A stretch of DNA of 9,971 nucleotides from AM-2324 sp042091035 (GCA_042091035.1 JBELIG010000114.1:1-9971), one strand, 5' to 3'; counted from the stretch's first letter, positions 1 through 6,636 are shown. Numbers and translations are program-made. The notes: generated by a model not told the origin, from the sequence alone.

Positions 1-932
1 CTATTGTCGTTACTTAACTGTGCATCTATATCTTCGTAATAATTCGAATTGATTTGATAGAAAACGAATGAGTTTAGTTTAGTGTCCTTACCTAGAAGTG
101 ATTGGTTTTTAAAGCTTAGGTTCAAAAATTCATCTTCTTGCTTTTGCTTAGAGGGAACTGATGCGTAAGGGCGGGGTAGATTTTTTTGAGAATTATGATA
201 CCACAAATGCAAAGAGGAATACTGGTCTTTCTTGTGAGCTATCCACTGGTTGTGTTGAACGTTGATAGATTGATTCTCAGCATGACTCATTTTCCTGGTC
301 TCACCATTTAAGTCTGTATAACTAAAATCAGATCGATCGGATTGATTGCCAATGGTAGTCTTTGAGACCCACTTATTCGATATTTGTTCAAACTGAACTT
401 TAAATAAAGACGAGCTAAAGCTTCCTAATTCCATAGCTGCATATAAGCTTTTTTTTGCCTTAGGTCTAGCTGTTGTAAACTTTAGAGCAGGAACCATTGA
501 ACCGTTTCCTAGTGCGGTGAAGTCGCTGTTTGAAGATTGACTGAGCTGATCGAAAGAAGCATATTCAAAAAGTGAAAGGTCGGTATACGCATTGAGTGGA
601 TTTTGGAGTGGAATGCCTTCCCAAAGAATAAGAGACTGCCCACTTGTAGAACCCTCGATGGAATAACCTGTGAGCCTTCCGGGACCATAGGATCTGATGT
701 AATTATTGCCTGCCTGTCGAATACCTTGGCTTACCCGGTTATGTAATTTTAGGATTACTGATGTGCTGTCAATACTTGTTGTAGAATATAGATCAACATT
801 CCATTTATCAGCAATTAGTTCAAAGGCAGGCAGGCCATATTGCAGTGAATCGGGTATATGCTGGGCATAAGATTCGTTCACAAAGAACAACTGAAAATAA
901 ATGAGTAATGATATGTATAAACGCTCTTTCAT
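1..932 (-). CDS. TonB-dependent receptor, probable vitamin B12 (BtuB-like) outer membrane receptor; 3' end beyond the window
   Basis: The reading frame is open from an ATG at 932 down to the left edge, giving 310 codons of a longer protein. The start encodes a signal peptide (hydrophobic residues 5-18, ending SYA/Q near 23/24). The mature part begins directly with a plug domain: SYGPGRLTGYSIEG at 81-94 and LWEGIPLQNPLNAYTDLSLF at 103-122 match the plug pattern of Bacteroidota BtuB-type receptors, and the rest (about 155 onwards) is the start of the beta-barrel, with alternating polar and aromatic strands. There is no carboxypeptidase-regulatory-like N-terminal domain, so it is not SusC-like. 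A cobalamin riboswitch lies in its leader, which makes B12 or a related corrinoid the likely substrate; uptake would be powered by TonB-ExbBD. The plug loop that usually reads LYGxGAxGG is divergent here (FTALGNGSMVPAL, 138-150). No Shine-Dalgarno is visible at the start. The substrate call rests mainly on the riboswitch. Confidence 0.88.
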   Translation of the reverse strand, partial: MKERLYISLLIYFQLFFVNESYAQHIPDSLQYGLPAFELIADKWNVDLYSTTSIDSTSVILKLHNRVSQGIRQAGNNYIRSYGPGRLTGYSIEGSTSGQSLILWEGIPLQNPLNAYTDLSLFEYASFDQLSQSSNSDFTALGNGSMVPALKFTTARPKAKKSLYAAMELGSFSSSLFKVQFEQISNKWVSKTTIGNQSDRSDFSYTDLNGETRKMSHAENQSINVQHNQWIAHKKDQYSSLHLWYHNSQKNLPRPYASVPSKQKQEDEFLNLSFKNQSLLGKDTKLNSFVFYQINSNYYEDIDAQLSNDN

Positions 933-972
933 TCTATGTGCTGAATATAGAGCAGGATATACCAAGATAGTA

Positions 973-991
973 TTTAGTATGTTATACTAAA
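973..991 (-). promoter_or_regulatory. Candidate expression-platform hairpin between riboswitch and receptor start
   Basis: A perfect 8-bp inverted repeat, TTTAGTAT and ATACTAAA around a 3-base loop, sits about 40 bases upstream of the receptor ATG and downstream of the aptamer. It is AU-rich and not followed by a U tract, so it is not a terminator. A role in switching access to the start region is possible, but I could not identify the loop that would pair with the aptamer. Confidence 0.35.
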
Positions 992-1055
992 ACCAACATA
1001 GATATGTCTCACCCAATCTCAGTTCCCGAAGATCTTAATAGTGAATAATATGTTT

Positions 1056-1216
1056 TTAGGCAGGTCTTCTGACTTGTTTCACTTTTTACTCCTTCCCAGC
1101 AAATGCCAGTGGATGAACTGTAAAAAGTTGTTGATGAAACTTACAGCTGCGGGTACAGTTCCTGATTTACACAGGATTCCCTTTTAAGCCAGGAAACAAA
1201 GATTCCTGGAACCTAT
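1056..1216 (-). ncRNA. Cobalamin riboswitch in the leader of the TonB-dependent receptor
   Basis: Read on the minus strand, all hallmark segments are present in order. AGGT (1211-1214) closes with the ACCT of the terminal B12 box AGTCAGAAGACCTGCCT. A perfect CCAGGAA/TTCCTGG arm lies at 1203-1209 and 1189-1195. Next come TTAAAAGGGAA and a TCCTG...CAGGA stem, then the conserved core GTACCCGCAGCTGTAAG (1140-1156). GTTTC/GAAAC closes 1136-1140 with 1076-1080, and a 9-bp arm pairs 1120-1128 with 1081-1089, enclosing the conserved CCACTGG...CTGGGAAGG loop. It is in the right orientation and about 125 nt upstream of the receptor start. Known behaviour of the family is repression of B12 uptake genes when cobalamin binds. 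I see no intrinsic terminator after it, so control at translation is more likely, by inference. Confidence 0.95.
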
Positions 1217-1223
1217 AACAAAA

Positions 1224-1231
1224 CAAAGGTA
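1224..1231 (-). promoter_or_regulatory. Bacteroidota -7 promoter box for the riboswitch-receptor transcript
   Basis: The minus strand reads TACCTTTG here, an exact match to the Bacteroidota -7 consensus TAnnTTTG. It lies about 8 bases upstream of the first paired bases of the riboswitch, so initiation near 1217 would start the transcript at the aptamer. No good -33 TTTG is visible at the usual distance; the region there reads GTTCAATT. Confidence 0.6.
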
Positions 1232-1242
1232 TAGAATTACTT

Positions 1243-1285
1243 AATAAAATTGAACTAATACGCTCTAAGACTGCTATTAATTCAA
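1243..1285 (-). terminator. Weak candidate terminator at the end of the two-gene exported-protein unit
   Basis: On the minus strand TTGAATTAAT (1276-1285) can pair with ATTAGTTCAA (1250-1259), with one G-U pair and a 16-base loop, followed by TTTTATT. The hairpin begins in the last codons of the barrel gene and overlaps its stop codon (1277-1279). It is AU-rich, so termination efficiency is doubtful. It lies just upstream of the riboswitch promoter. Confidence 0.35.
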
Positions 1286-2392
1286 TTTTTTCACTTTAGG
1301 TTTATACGAAAGTTTTTGCAAACCAATGCCGAGGTGTAACAATAGAACACGTTCTTGTTTAGGATATGACAAGGTGGTTTCCACTTGAATATCTTTTGAA
1401 CTAAGGTCGTCAGAGGTCTTGAAACTATTGAATAAAATATCATAGCGAGCATCACACTTCAATAACATATTCTTTCCTTGAAACGGTATGTTATAATTGT
1501 ACCCAATTGATGCTGAGTAATACACATCTTTTCTATTGAAATTATTTGAATCTGTTTGAAATATTGAAGCAATATTACTTAATTCAGCATTCAATGCGTC
1601 TTCAATTGCGGTATTGATCTGATCGTTATTCGATTGTAAGGTATAAAAAGCTTGTCCTCCAAAGTAAATTCCTTTTAAGCTATTGATAAGGGCTCGATTT
1701 GGGATGAATCTTTCCTTGAGATCATTAAACTTGATAAATAGGCCAATCCTACCTGTAAGGTATTCGTCTTCTAGGCTTGCTGTGTAGCGTTCACTTTGAC
1801 CTTCACTATCATAGAAGTTGAAGGTCCCATTAAAAGAGTAGGGGGTTAAGTCTGCGCCAACTAAGGGACTTATTAAAATATCCGTCCCTGGTATAGCCAT
1901 GCTCATTCCAAATTCAATACTTTTGAAAGAGCCTGTTTCTTTTAGGTTTATTGAAGCGAGATTATTTCCGTCTGCATCTATATAATTTCTACCATGGTAG
2001 TATTTGTATCTGCTTTCTCCAATAAGAAAATACAATCTTCTTTGGTTGGTATAGAATTTAGAGCAGTATTTGATGAAGCCATCACTCAGGTCATAATCTC
2101 TAAACGCGATACCTGGATTTTTTTTCAGTAATCTTAGAATGATTTTATCAGCTCTCTGAAATTGCTGTAAATCGTAATAGGTTTGGGAAAGGAATAAGTC
2201 TGCTTCAAGTTTAATGATTGGATCATCGCAGTCTTTGATTTCAAGCAAAGATATCCTTGCATTATTTAATAAGCCTTTTTGATAAAAATCTCTGGCTTGA
2301 TAATATTTGTCTGTGCAATTTGATTGTGCATTTAGTGATTCTGTAACACTGAGAAAAACAAAAAGTAAGAGGGAGAAGTTAACAATTTTCAT
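1277..2392 (-). CDS. Exported TPR plus outer-membrane beta-barrel protein, function unknown
   Basis: 371 residues. Residues 1-22 form a signal peptide (KIVNFSLLLFVFL, cleavage near LNA/Q). Residues about 28-52 and 62-93 form two TPR-like helical pairs (YYQARDFYQKGLLNNARISL; ADLFLSQTYYDLQQFQRADKII). A short segment RLLKKNPGIAFRDYDLSDGF (87-106) follows, a pattern I associate with Bacteroidota proteins in which a TPR stretch leads into a barrel. Residues 118-371 are rich in alternating strands with Gly and aromatic residues (for example YSASIGYNYNIPF and the C-terminal LLLHLGIGLQKLSY), consistent with an outer-membrane barrel of roughly 8-12 strands. It starts 8 bases after the stop of the upstream beta-propeller gene, so the two are co-transcribed and probably act together at the periplasm and outer membrane. 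There is no enzymatic motif. The barrel assignment is from strand pattern only. Confidence 0.8.
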   Translation of the reverse strand: MKIVNFSLLLFVFLSVTESLNAQSNCTDKYYQARDFYQKGLLNNARISLLEIKDCDDPIIKLEADLFLSQTYYDLQQFQRADKIILRLLKKNPGIAFRDYDLSDGFIKYCSKFYTNQRRLYFLIGESRYKYYHGRNYIDADGNNLASINLKETGSFKSIEFGMSMAIPGTDILISPLVGADLTPYSFNGTFNFYDSEGQSERYTASLEDEYLTGRIGLFIKFNDLKERFIPNRALINSLKGIYFGGQAFYTLQSNNDQINTAIEDALNAELSNIASIFQTDSNNFNRKDVYYSASIGYNYNIPFQGKNMLLKCDARYDILFNSFKTSDDLSSKDIQVETTLSYPKQERVLLLHLGIGLQKLSYKPKVKKLN

Positions 2393-2400
2393 GGGAGTGA

Positions 2401-3957
2401 TTATTTACAAAACTTAAGAAATTCAGGAAGCTCTTCTGATTCTTCCAAGGGATTATTTTCTAAATATTTTTCACAAATCGTTTGAAGATGCTTTTCAAAA
2501 TCCATTGAAATGGCCTTGATATCACCCTCTTTAGTACCATAAAGGATGAGTTCTTTTTGTGGAATGAATTGGATAGATTTAGCCATTGCTTCCATTTGGA
2601 AGCTGACAGGTAAATAAGAGTAGGAGGTCAGCATTCTGTCGATTTCCCAGATACTTACCATTCCATCTTGTGCGTATACATAAAGTTTGTCTCCGACTTG
2701 CTGTATGGTTTGAATTTTGCCTCTGTGAATGGAAAATCGTCTAATGTATTTTGTTTTTGAGTCAGACAGTTCGTAAAAAGTGATTTCCCCAGATTCCTGT
2801 CCGGTCATTAGAACATTCCTTTTATTGTCTTTTAGTGGAACTTCTTCAAGGATATGAATTTTGGAGATTTGGTTGGGAAGCGTATTGCTTATCATTGATA
2901 GGCCTGCGTTATTGTTCTCGTTTATCTTGAATAAAACACCATTCGATGAGGCAAAGTATGTTCCATTATTCTTTTTCCTTTTAATTACATCAGCTATGAT
3001 TCCAGTGTGGGCCATCAAGGGTGTTACAAGTCCTGTAGACAGGTCCATTTTTTTTATAAAATTATCAGAACCAAAGGTTAAAACGGTATTTGAATTATTT
3101 GGTAGGATTCCCTTTATATAGCTTTTCTCATGCGCCAAAATGGACTTTTGTGCTTCTAGATCTTCGGCTGTATTGTAAATTCTTGGACCCGCAACAAACA
3201 CTGGCTTGTTTTTTCCAGGAACAGTGGTCCAAGCTTGTATTGGATACGGGAGCTCTATCTTTTTTGAGTAGTCAATTTTGAATAAGCTATCAGGGTGCTC
3301 CATCCAATGATGGAAGGAGTCTAGTTGTACGGTTTGTCCTGTTGAAAATCCAAGGCTAAGTTTTTCTTTTGCTGGATCATAATTAATGTGTTGAATAGAA
3401 ATACCCTCCAACATCGTTTTTGTCCATGAGTTCTCACCTATATTTAATGAGGCATCCAATATTGCGGCATATAATTCTTTAGGTCTTTCATTGGTGGGTA
3501 ACTTTGCTGAAAGCTTATAAGCCTGAAGCGCCAATTTAGCTTTTTCCCATTTTTGGTAAGGAGAAGTGTACAGAGACTCTAATACCGTTTTTTCTGCTTC
3601 TAATTTTACAAGTGCATTTGTTTTATTTTCAAGTTCATAGTTGGTCTCTTTAAATAGACTGTCCTTTTGACTGACACTTTGTAGGGTATATGTAAGTTGA
3701 TTCTTTGAGTTGTTGAGGTCTTTTTTTAGCGACCTAATATAGGCTTTTAGACATTTGTCATAATAGTTTTTCCAGGACTTGTCACCTACAGCTGTGAGGT
3801 CTTGTATCTTTTCAAAATGGGTGATTGCAGATTCAAAGTCTTTTTTGAAATAGGCGTCTTTGGCCTTTTTGAAGAGTGCTTCAAAGCTATCTTGCGCGAA
3901 TGATGTGGAAGGGAGTAGCACTAGGCCACAGAGTAACAGTAGAAACTTAAATTTCAT
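2401..3957 (-). CDS. Exported TPR, coiled-coil and beta-propeller (WD40-like) protein, function unknown
   Basis: 518 residues from the ATG at 3957. I chose this start because MKFKFLLLLCGLVLLPSTSFA/Q is a textbook signal peptide; a start at 3993 would bury it behind 12 polar residues. Order of parts: a TPR-like unit at about 23-57 (KKAKDAYFKKDFESAITHFEKI), a predicted coiled coil at about 74-130, a linker containing KAKLALQAYKLSAK (139-152) and ELYAAILDA (161-169), then strand-rich repeats at about 185-490 ending in WD40-like blades (GEITFYEL at 390-397; DGMVSIWEID at 431-440). The tail carries Cys495 and Cys517. The LALQAYKL...LYAAI linker and the ICEKYLENNPL tail resemble the region that leads into and closes the WD40 propeller of nSTAND-type proteins, but there is no Walker A or other ATPase motif and the protein is secreted. 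It is the first gene of a unit with the downstream barrel protein. A scaffold or binding role is inference. Confidence 0.82.
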   Translation of the reverse strand: MKFKFLLLLCGLVLLPSTSFAQDSFEALFKKAKDAYFKKDFESAITHFEKIQDLTAVGDKSWKNYYDKCLKAYIRSLKKDLNNSKNQLTYTLQSVSQKDSLFKETNYELENKTNALVKLEAEKTVLESLYTSPYQKWEKAKLALQAYKLSAKLPTNERPKELYAAILDASLNIGENSWTKTMLEGISIQHINYDPAKEKLSLGFSTGQTVQLDSFHHWMEHPDSLFKIDYSKKIELPYPIQAWTTVPGKNKPVFVAGPRIYNTAEDLEAQKSILAHEKSYIKGILPNNSNTVLTFGSDNFIKKMDLSTGLVTPLMAHTGIIADVIKRKKNNGTYFASSNGVLFKINENNNAGLSMISNTLPNQISKIHILEEVPLKDNKRNVLMTGQESGEITFYELSDSKTKYIRRFSIHRGKIQTIQQVGDKLYVYAQDGMVSIWEIDRMLTSYSYLPVSFQMEAMAKSIQFIPQKELILYGTKEGDIKAISMDFEKHLQTICEKYLENNPLEESEELPEFLKFCK

Positions 3958-4167
3958 GGGTGTAGTGTAAGTACTTTTATAAGTTTGTTCCAACAGTTTG
4001 CCTTGGTCACCAAAACTTAAAGTGTTATGACAGACCGTTTTAATATAACTTAAAGTAAAATAAATTATATTTAATTACCTTAATATATGAAAAATAACTC
4101 TACATAGAAACTTTAATACTCCTAGTGTATACAATTATTCAAATACGGTGAAGTGTAAAAGGTTGAA
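3958..4167. other. Intergenic region between the desaturase and beta-propeller genes
   Basis: 210 very AT-rich bases with no convincing gene. The minus strand has TAAGTTTTG at 4011-4019, one base off the TAnnTTTG box and without a clear -33 partner, so the promoter of the exported-protein unit is not pinned down. An imperfect repeat (AATTATTCAA near 4132 against TTGAATTATT near 4163) could form a poor hairpin after the desaturase gene, but it is too weak to call a terminator. Confidence 0.4.
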
Positions 4168-5037
4168 TTATTTATTCTTGAATGGCTCAAGAAGTTGGCC
4201 TAGGAAGGTTTTTGGGTAGGTGTCTACCTGTTCGAACCCTAGGTCTATATCACGTCCTGTATGGGGTATGTGGCTTGTTTTGAAGAGGTAATCCCAAATA
4301 GAAAGACTAATACCGAAGTTGACTCCATTTTTCCCTTCTGGAAGTTCTTTTGAATGATGCCATATATGCATGGCAGGGTTGTTGAATATATACTTTAATG
4401 GCCCATAATTTATATCAATATTGGCGTGGTTAAGGTGACCAATAGTTGTTTGAATGATATGTACTATAAATACGAATTCAAGATTAAAGCCTCCAATTAT
4501 TGCTATAGGGAAGTAGGAGAACGATTTATAAACTACATTCTCCATCCAATGGTATCTAAGGTGTGCTGCAAAGCCCATTTCTTTTACACTATGATGTACT
4601 TTGTGGAATGACCAGAGCCAAGGTATCTTATGGAGCATTCTGTGAACAAGATAGTGTGTAAAGTCAATGATAATAAAGTAAATGAGCAGCTGAGCCCAGG
4701 TAGGTAGATTATTTAAGTGAACAAACCACAGGTCTCCAAGTCCAATTTTTCTACTTATTTCTAAAGTGAGTTGTTCGCCAGCAAAAGCAATTGCAGCAAA
4801 GCCTATCATGTAGAAAAAGAAATAATTGAAGAACATATAGAAGGCATCCAAAAAGAAATCTTTTCTAATGCGAGCTTGATTCTTTCTCCAGGGGATTACA
4901 ATCTCCAATGCATATACTAAAACTGATATCCCTATTAGCCAATAAAAATAATTATCCCATGATGGTGCAGTAATCTGAGCCAGGAACCAATTCCAAAAGC
5001 CAGTTAGAGAAGACCAAGCACCTTTTATTATTTCCAT
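4168..5037 (-). CDS. Sterol desaturase / fatty acid hydroxylase superfamily membrane protein
   Basis: 289 residues, a usual length for the family (FA_hydroxylase fold). Hydrophobic segments lie at about 28-48, 62-86, 114-126 and 175-198. The three histidine clusters that bind the di-iron centre are all present: HYLVH (H128, H132), HKVHH (H145, H148, H149) and HIWHH (H224, H227, H228), with an extra HLNH (H201, H204) before the third. Family members use oxygen to hydroxylate or desaturate lipids such as sterols, fatty acids, carotenoids or alkylglycerol ethers, with the active site facing the cytoplasm. The substrate here cannot be read from the sequence. It begins nine bases after the hemN stop, so it shares hemN's promoter. 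The pairing of an oxygen-requiring enzyme with an oxygen-independent one is notable. Confidence 0.93.
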   Translation of the reverse strand: MEIIKGAWSSLTGFWNWFLAQITAPSWDNYFYWLIGISVLVYALEIVIPWRKNQARIRKDFFLDAFYMFFNYFFFYMIGFAAIAFAGEQLTLEISRKIGLGDLWFVHLNNLPTWAQLLIYFIIIDFTHYLVHRMLHKIPWLWSFHKVHHSVKEMGFAAHLRYHWMENVVYKSFSYFPIAIIGGFNLEFVFIVHIIQTTIGHLNHANIDINYGPLKYIFNNPAMHIWHHSKELPEGKNGVNFGISLSIWDYLFKTSHIPHTGRDIDLGFEQVDTYPKTFLGQLLEPFKNK

Positions 5038-5046
5038 GGAATAAAG

Positions 5047-6408
5047 TTAAATGGTTTGCGAGAATAATTTTGTCGTCGGTTTGTGTCTGTTTAATCTAAG
5101 ATCAAATGCCATACAAATATTACGTACAAAAGGTTTACCTTTTTCTGTAACAATTAGTTCATTGTCAGTTATTTGCATTAGGTTGTCAGCTGCAAAAGAA
5201 GAGAGTCTTTCATTGATTTGATCAAAATAATTCTCATTCTTTGTATTCTTATTCCAACTGGTTTTGAAGTGACACATAATCTCAAGAATGTGTTTTCTAA
5301 TAAGCAGATCTTCTTCATTAAGTTTGTGACCTCTAAATATTGGTATTTTTCCCTGGTCTATTAATTGATGGTATTCTTTTACTGTTTTTACATTTTGTGC
5401 AAAGCCTGTCCAAGAATCACTTATTGAACTCATTCCAAGCCCAATCATTAATTTAGTATTGTTCGTGGTGTAGCCCATGAAGTTTCTGTGAAGCTTTTCT
5501 TCGTTGTAGTGGCTGTATAGGTTGTCAGATTTCAAAGCGAAATGATCCATACCTATTTCAAAGTATCCATTGGATTCAAGCGCTTTTTTCCCTTCCTCAT
5601 ATAATGCTCTTTTTTCTTCATTGCTAGGAAGGTCATTATCGTCATAACCTCTAGATCCCACGCCTTTTATCCATGGAACATGTGCGTAAGAATAAAAGGC
5701 AAGTCGGTCAGGTCTTAGCTCATTGGTTAATTCAATGGTTTCTAGCATTCCTTCCAGTTTTTGATGAGGAAGCCCAAAAACGATGTCGTGACTGATAGAT
5801 GTGTAGCCTACTTCTTTAGACCAATTGTGCACCTTTTCAACATTTTCGTAAGGTTGAACTCGATTGATAGCTAGTTGTACAATTGGGTCGTAATCTTGAA
5901 CACCAAAGCTTACTCTTCTAAAGCCAACATCATAGAGTGATTGCAAGTGTTCTTTTGTGGTGTTATTTGGATGACCTTCAAAAGAAAACTCATAATCTTC
6001 TGAAATTTCACAGTTTTCAGTGATGGATTCTATAAGATGTTTAAGAATATCTGGGCTAAAGAACGTTGGTGTGCCTCCTCCAAGGTGAATTTCCTTTATG
6101 AGGGGCTTCTCATCAAGTAGTTCTCTATAAAGCTTCCATTCTTTAATTACAGATTCAATATATGGTAATTCGACATCATGTCTTTTTGTGATATGTTTGT
6201 GGCAAGCGCAAAAAGTACAGAGGGATTCACAATAGGGCAGGTGGATATAGAGGCTTATTCCATAGGATTTTTCTTTTTGGTATATAGATTTTACCGAAGA
6301 CTCCCATGTTTTATTGTCTATACCTTCTTTGTCCCAGTAAGGTACTGTAGGATAGGAGGTATATCTGGGGCCAGGTACATTATATTTTCTAATCAGCTCT
6401 ATATTCAT
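5047..6408 (-). CDS. hemN: Oxygen-independent coproporphyrinogen III oxidase (HemN)
   Basis: 453 residues, close to the E. coli enzyme. It is a radical SAM protein that decarboxylates two propionates of coproporphyrinogen III to give protoporphyrinogen IX in heme synthesis without oxygen. The start VPGPRYTSYPT is the HemN N-terminal signature. The iron-sulfur motif is CESLCTFCAC (C60, C64, C67 and C69), the CX3CX2CXC form that separates true HemN from HemW. Tyr54 precedes it as E. coli Tyr56 does. The SAM-binding GGGTP lies at 110-114, SFEGHP supplies Glu143 (E. coli Glu145), and GMDHFAL is at 285-291. FMGYTT at 309-314 has Met310 where the E. coli enzyme has Gln311. A promoter lies just upstream (6429-6457), giving a leader of about 14 nt, and the desaturase gene follows directly. 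Confidence 0.97.
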   Translation of the reverse strand: MNIELIRKYNVPGPRYTSYPTVPYWDKEGIDNKTWESSVKSIYQKEKSYGISLYIHLPYCESLCTFCACHKHITKRHDVELPYIESVIKEWKLYRELLDEKPLIKEIHLGGGTPTFFSPDILKHLIESITENCEISEDYEFSFEGHPNNTTKEHLQSLYDVGFRRVSFGVQDYDPIVQLAINRVQPYENVEKVHNWSKEVGYTSISHDIVFGLPHQKLEGMLETIELTNELRPDRLAFYSYAHVPWIKGVGSRGYDDNDLPSNEEKRALYEEGKKALESNGYFEIGMDHFALKSDNLYSHYNEEKLHRNFMGYTTNNTKLMIGLGMSSISDSWTGFAQNVKTVKEYHQLIDQGKIPIFRGHKLNEEDLLIRKHILEIMCHFKTSWNKNTKNENYFDQINERLSSFAADNLMQITDNELIVTEKGKPFVRNICMAFDLRLNRHKPTTKLFSQTI

Positions 6409-6428
6409 GCTTCTTTTTAATTAAGCTA

Positions 6429-6457
6429 CAAATTTACAAAATCGAAGATGTATCAAA
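6429..6457 (-). promoter_or_regulatory. Promoter of the hemN-desaturase operon
   Basis: The minus strand has TTTG (6454-6457), 17 bases, then TAAATTTG (6429-6436). This fits the Bacteroidota -33/-7 consensus TTTG...TAnnTTTG. Initiation near 6422 would leave a very short leader before the ATG at 6408. Confidence 0.6.
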
Positions 6458-6475
6458 GTCATACACTTGTAAACT

Positions 6476-6496
6476 GTATTATAATACTATTATAAT
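6476..6496. repeat. AT palindrome and tandem ATTATAAT repeat, possible operator
   Basis: GTATTATAATAC (6476-6487) is a perfect 12-bp palindrome. The self-complementary octamer ATTATAAT occurs at 6478-6485 and again at 6489-6496, an 11-bp step, which would place both copies on one face of the helix. The site lies between the two divergent promoters. The base composition makes chance occurrence plausible. Confidence 0.35.
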
Positions 6497-6506
6497 TAAT
6501 TAAGTC

Positions 6507-6546
6507 ATCTTCCAAAGCTTTCTTAAGCTATATTTTGTTTGAAGAT
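6507..6546. repeat. Nested inverted repeat in the divergent intergenic region
   Basis: ATCTTC (6507-6512) and GAAGAT (6541-6546) flank an inner pair AGCTT (6516-6520) and AAGCT (6525-6529). A further GAAGAT lies at 6444-6449. The element is outside both predicted transcripts, so a DNA-level role such as protein binding would be the likelier reading. It is not similar to a site I recognise. Confidence 0.3.
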
Positions 6547-6573
6547 TATATTTAATAATTCGATTAAAATAAA

Positions 6574-6606
6574 TTTGACTTAGTCGTGTAGATTGCACTA
6601 CATTTG
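6574..6606 (+). promoter_or_regulatory. Promoter of the 74-residue protein gene
   Basis: TTTG (6574-6577), 21 bases, then TACATTTG (6599-6606) match the Bacteroidota -33/-7 consensus. Initiation near 6613 gives a leader of about 24 nt before the ATG at 6637. This promoter in the correct place supports the small gene being real. Confidence 0.65.
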
Positions 6607-6636
6607 TAAAAATTAAGACACTATACACTTTACAGG

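Noticed and set aside
2861..3281. Plus-strand frames opposite the beta-propeller gene
   Set aside because: They are antisense to a well-supported coding region and have no promoter or recognisable domain.
2401..3957. Functional nSTAND ATPase in the beta-propeller protein
   Set aside because: No Walker A or Walker B motif is present, and the N-terminus is a signal peptide followed by TPR and coiled coil.
3958..3993. Upstream start for the beta-propeller gene at 3993
   Set aside because: It would place 12 polar residues before a complete signal peptide; the ATG at 3957 gives a normal secreted protein.
6437..6460. FNR-type operator TTGAT-N4-ATCAA upstream of hemN
   Set aside because: TTGATACATCTTC keeps only the left half-site; the right half does not match.
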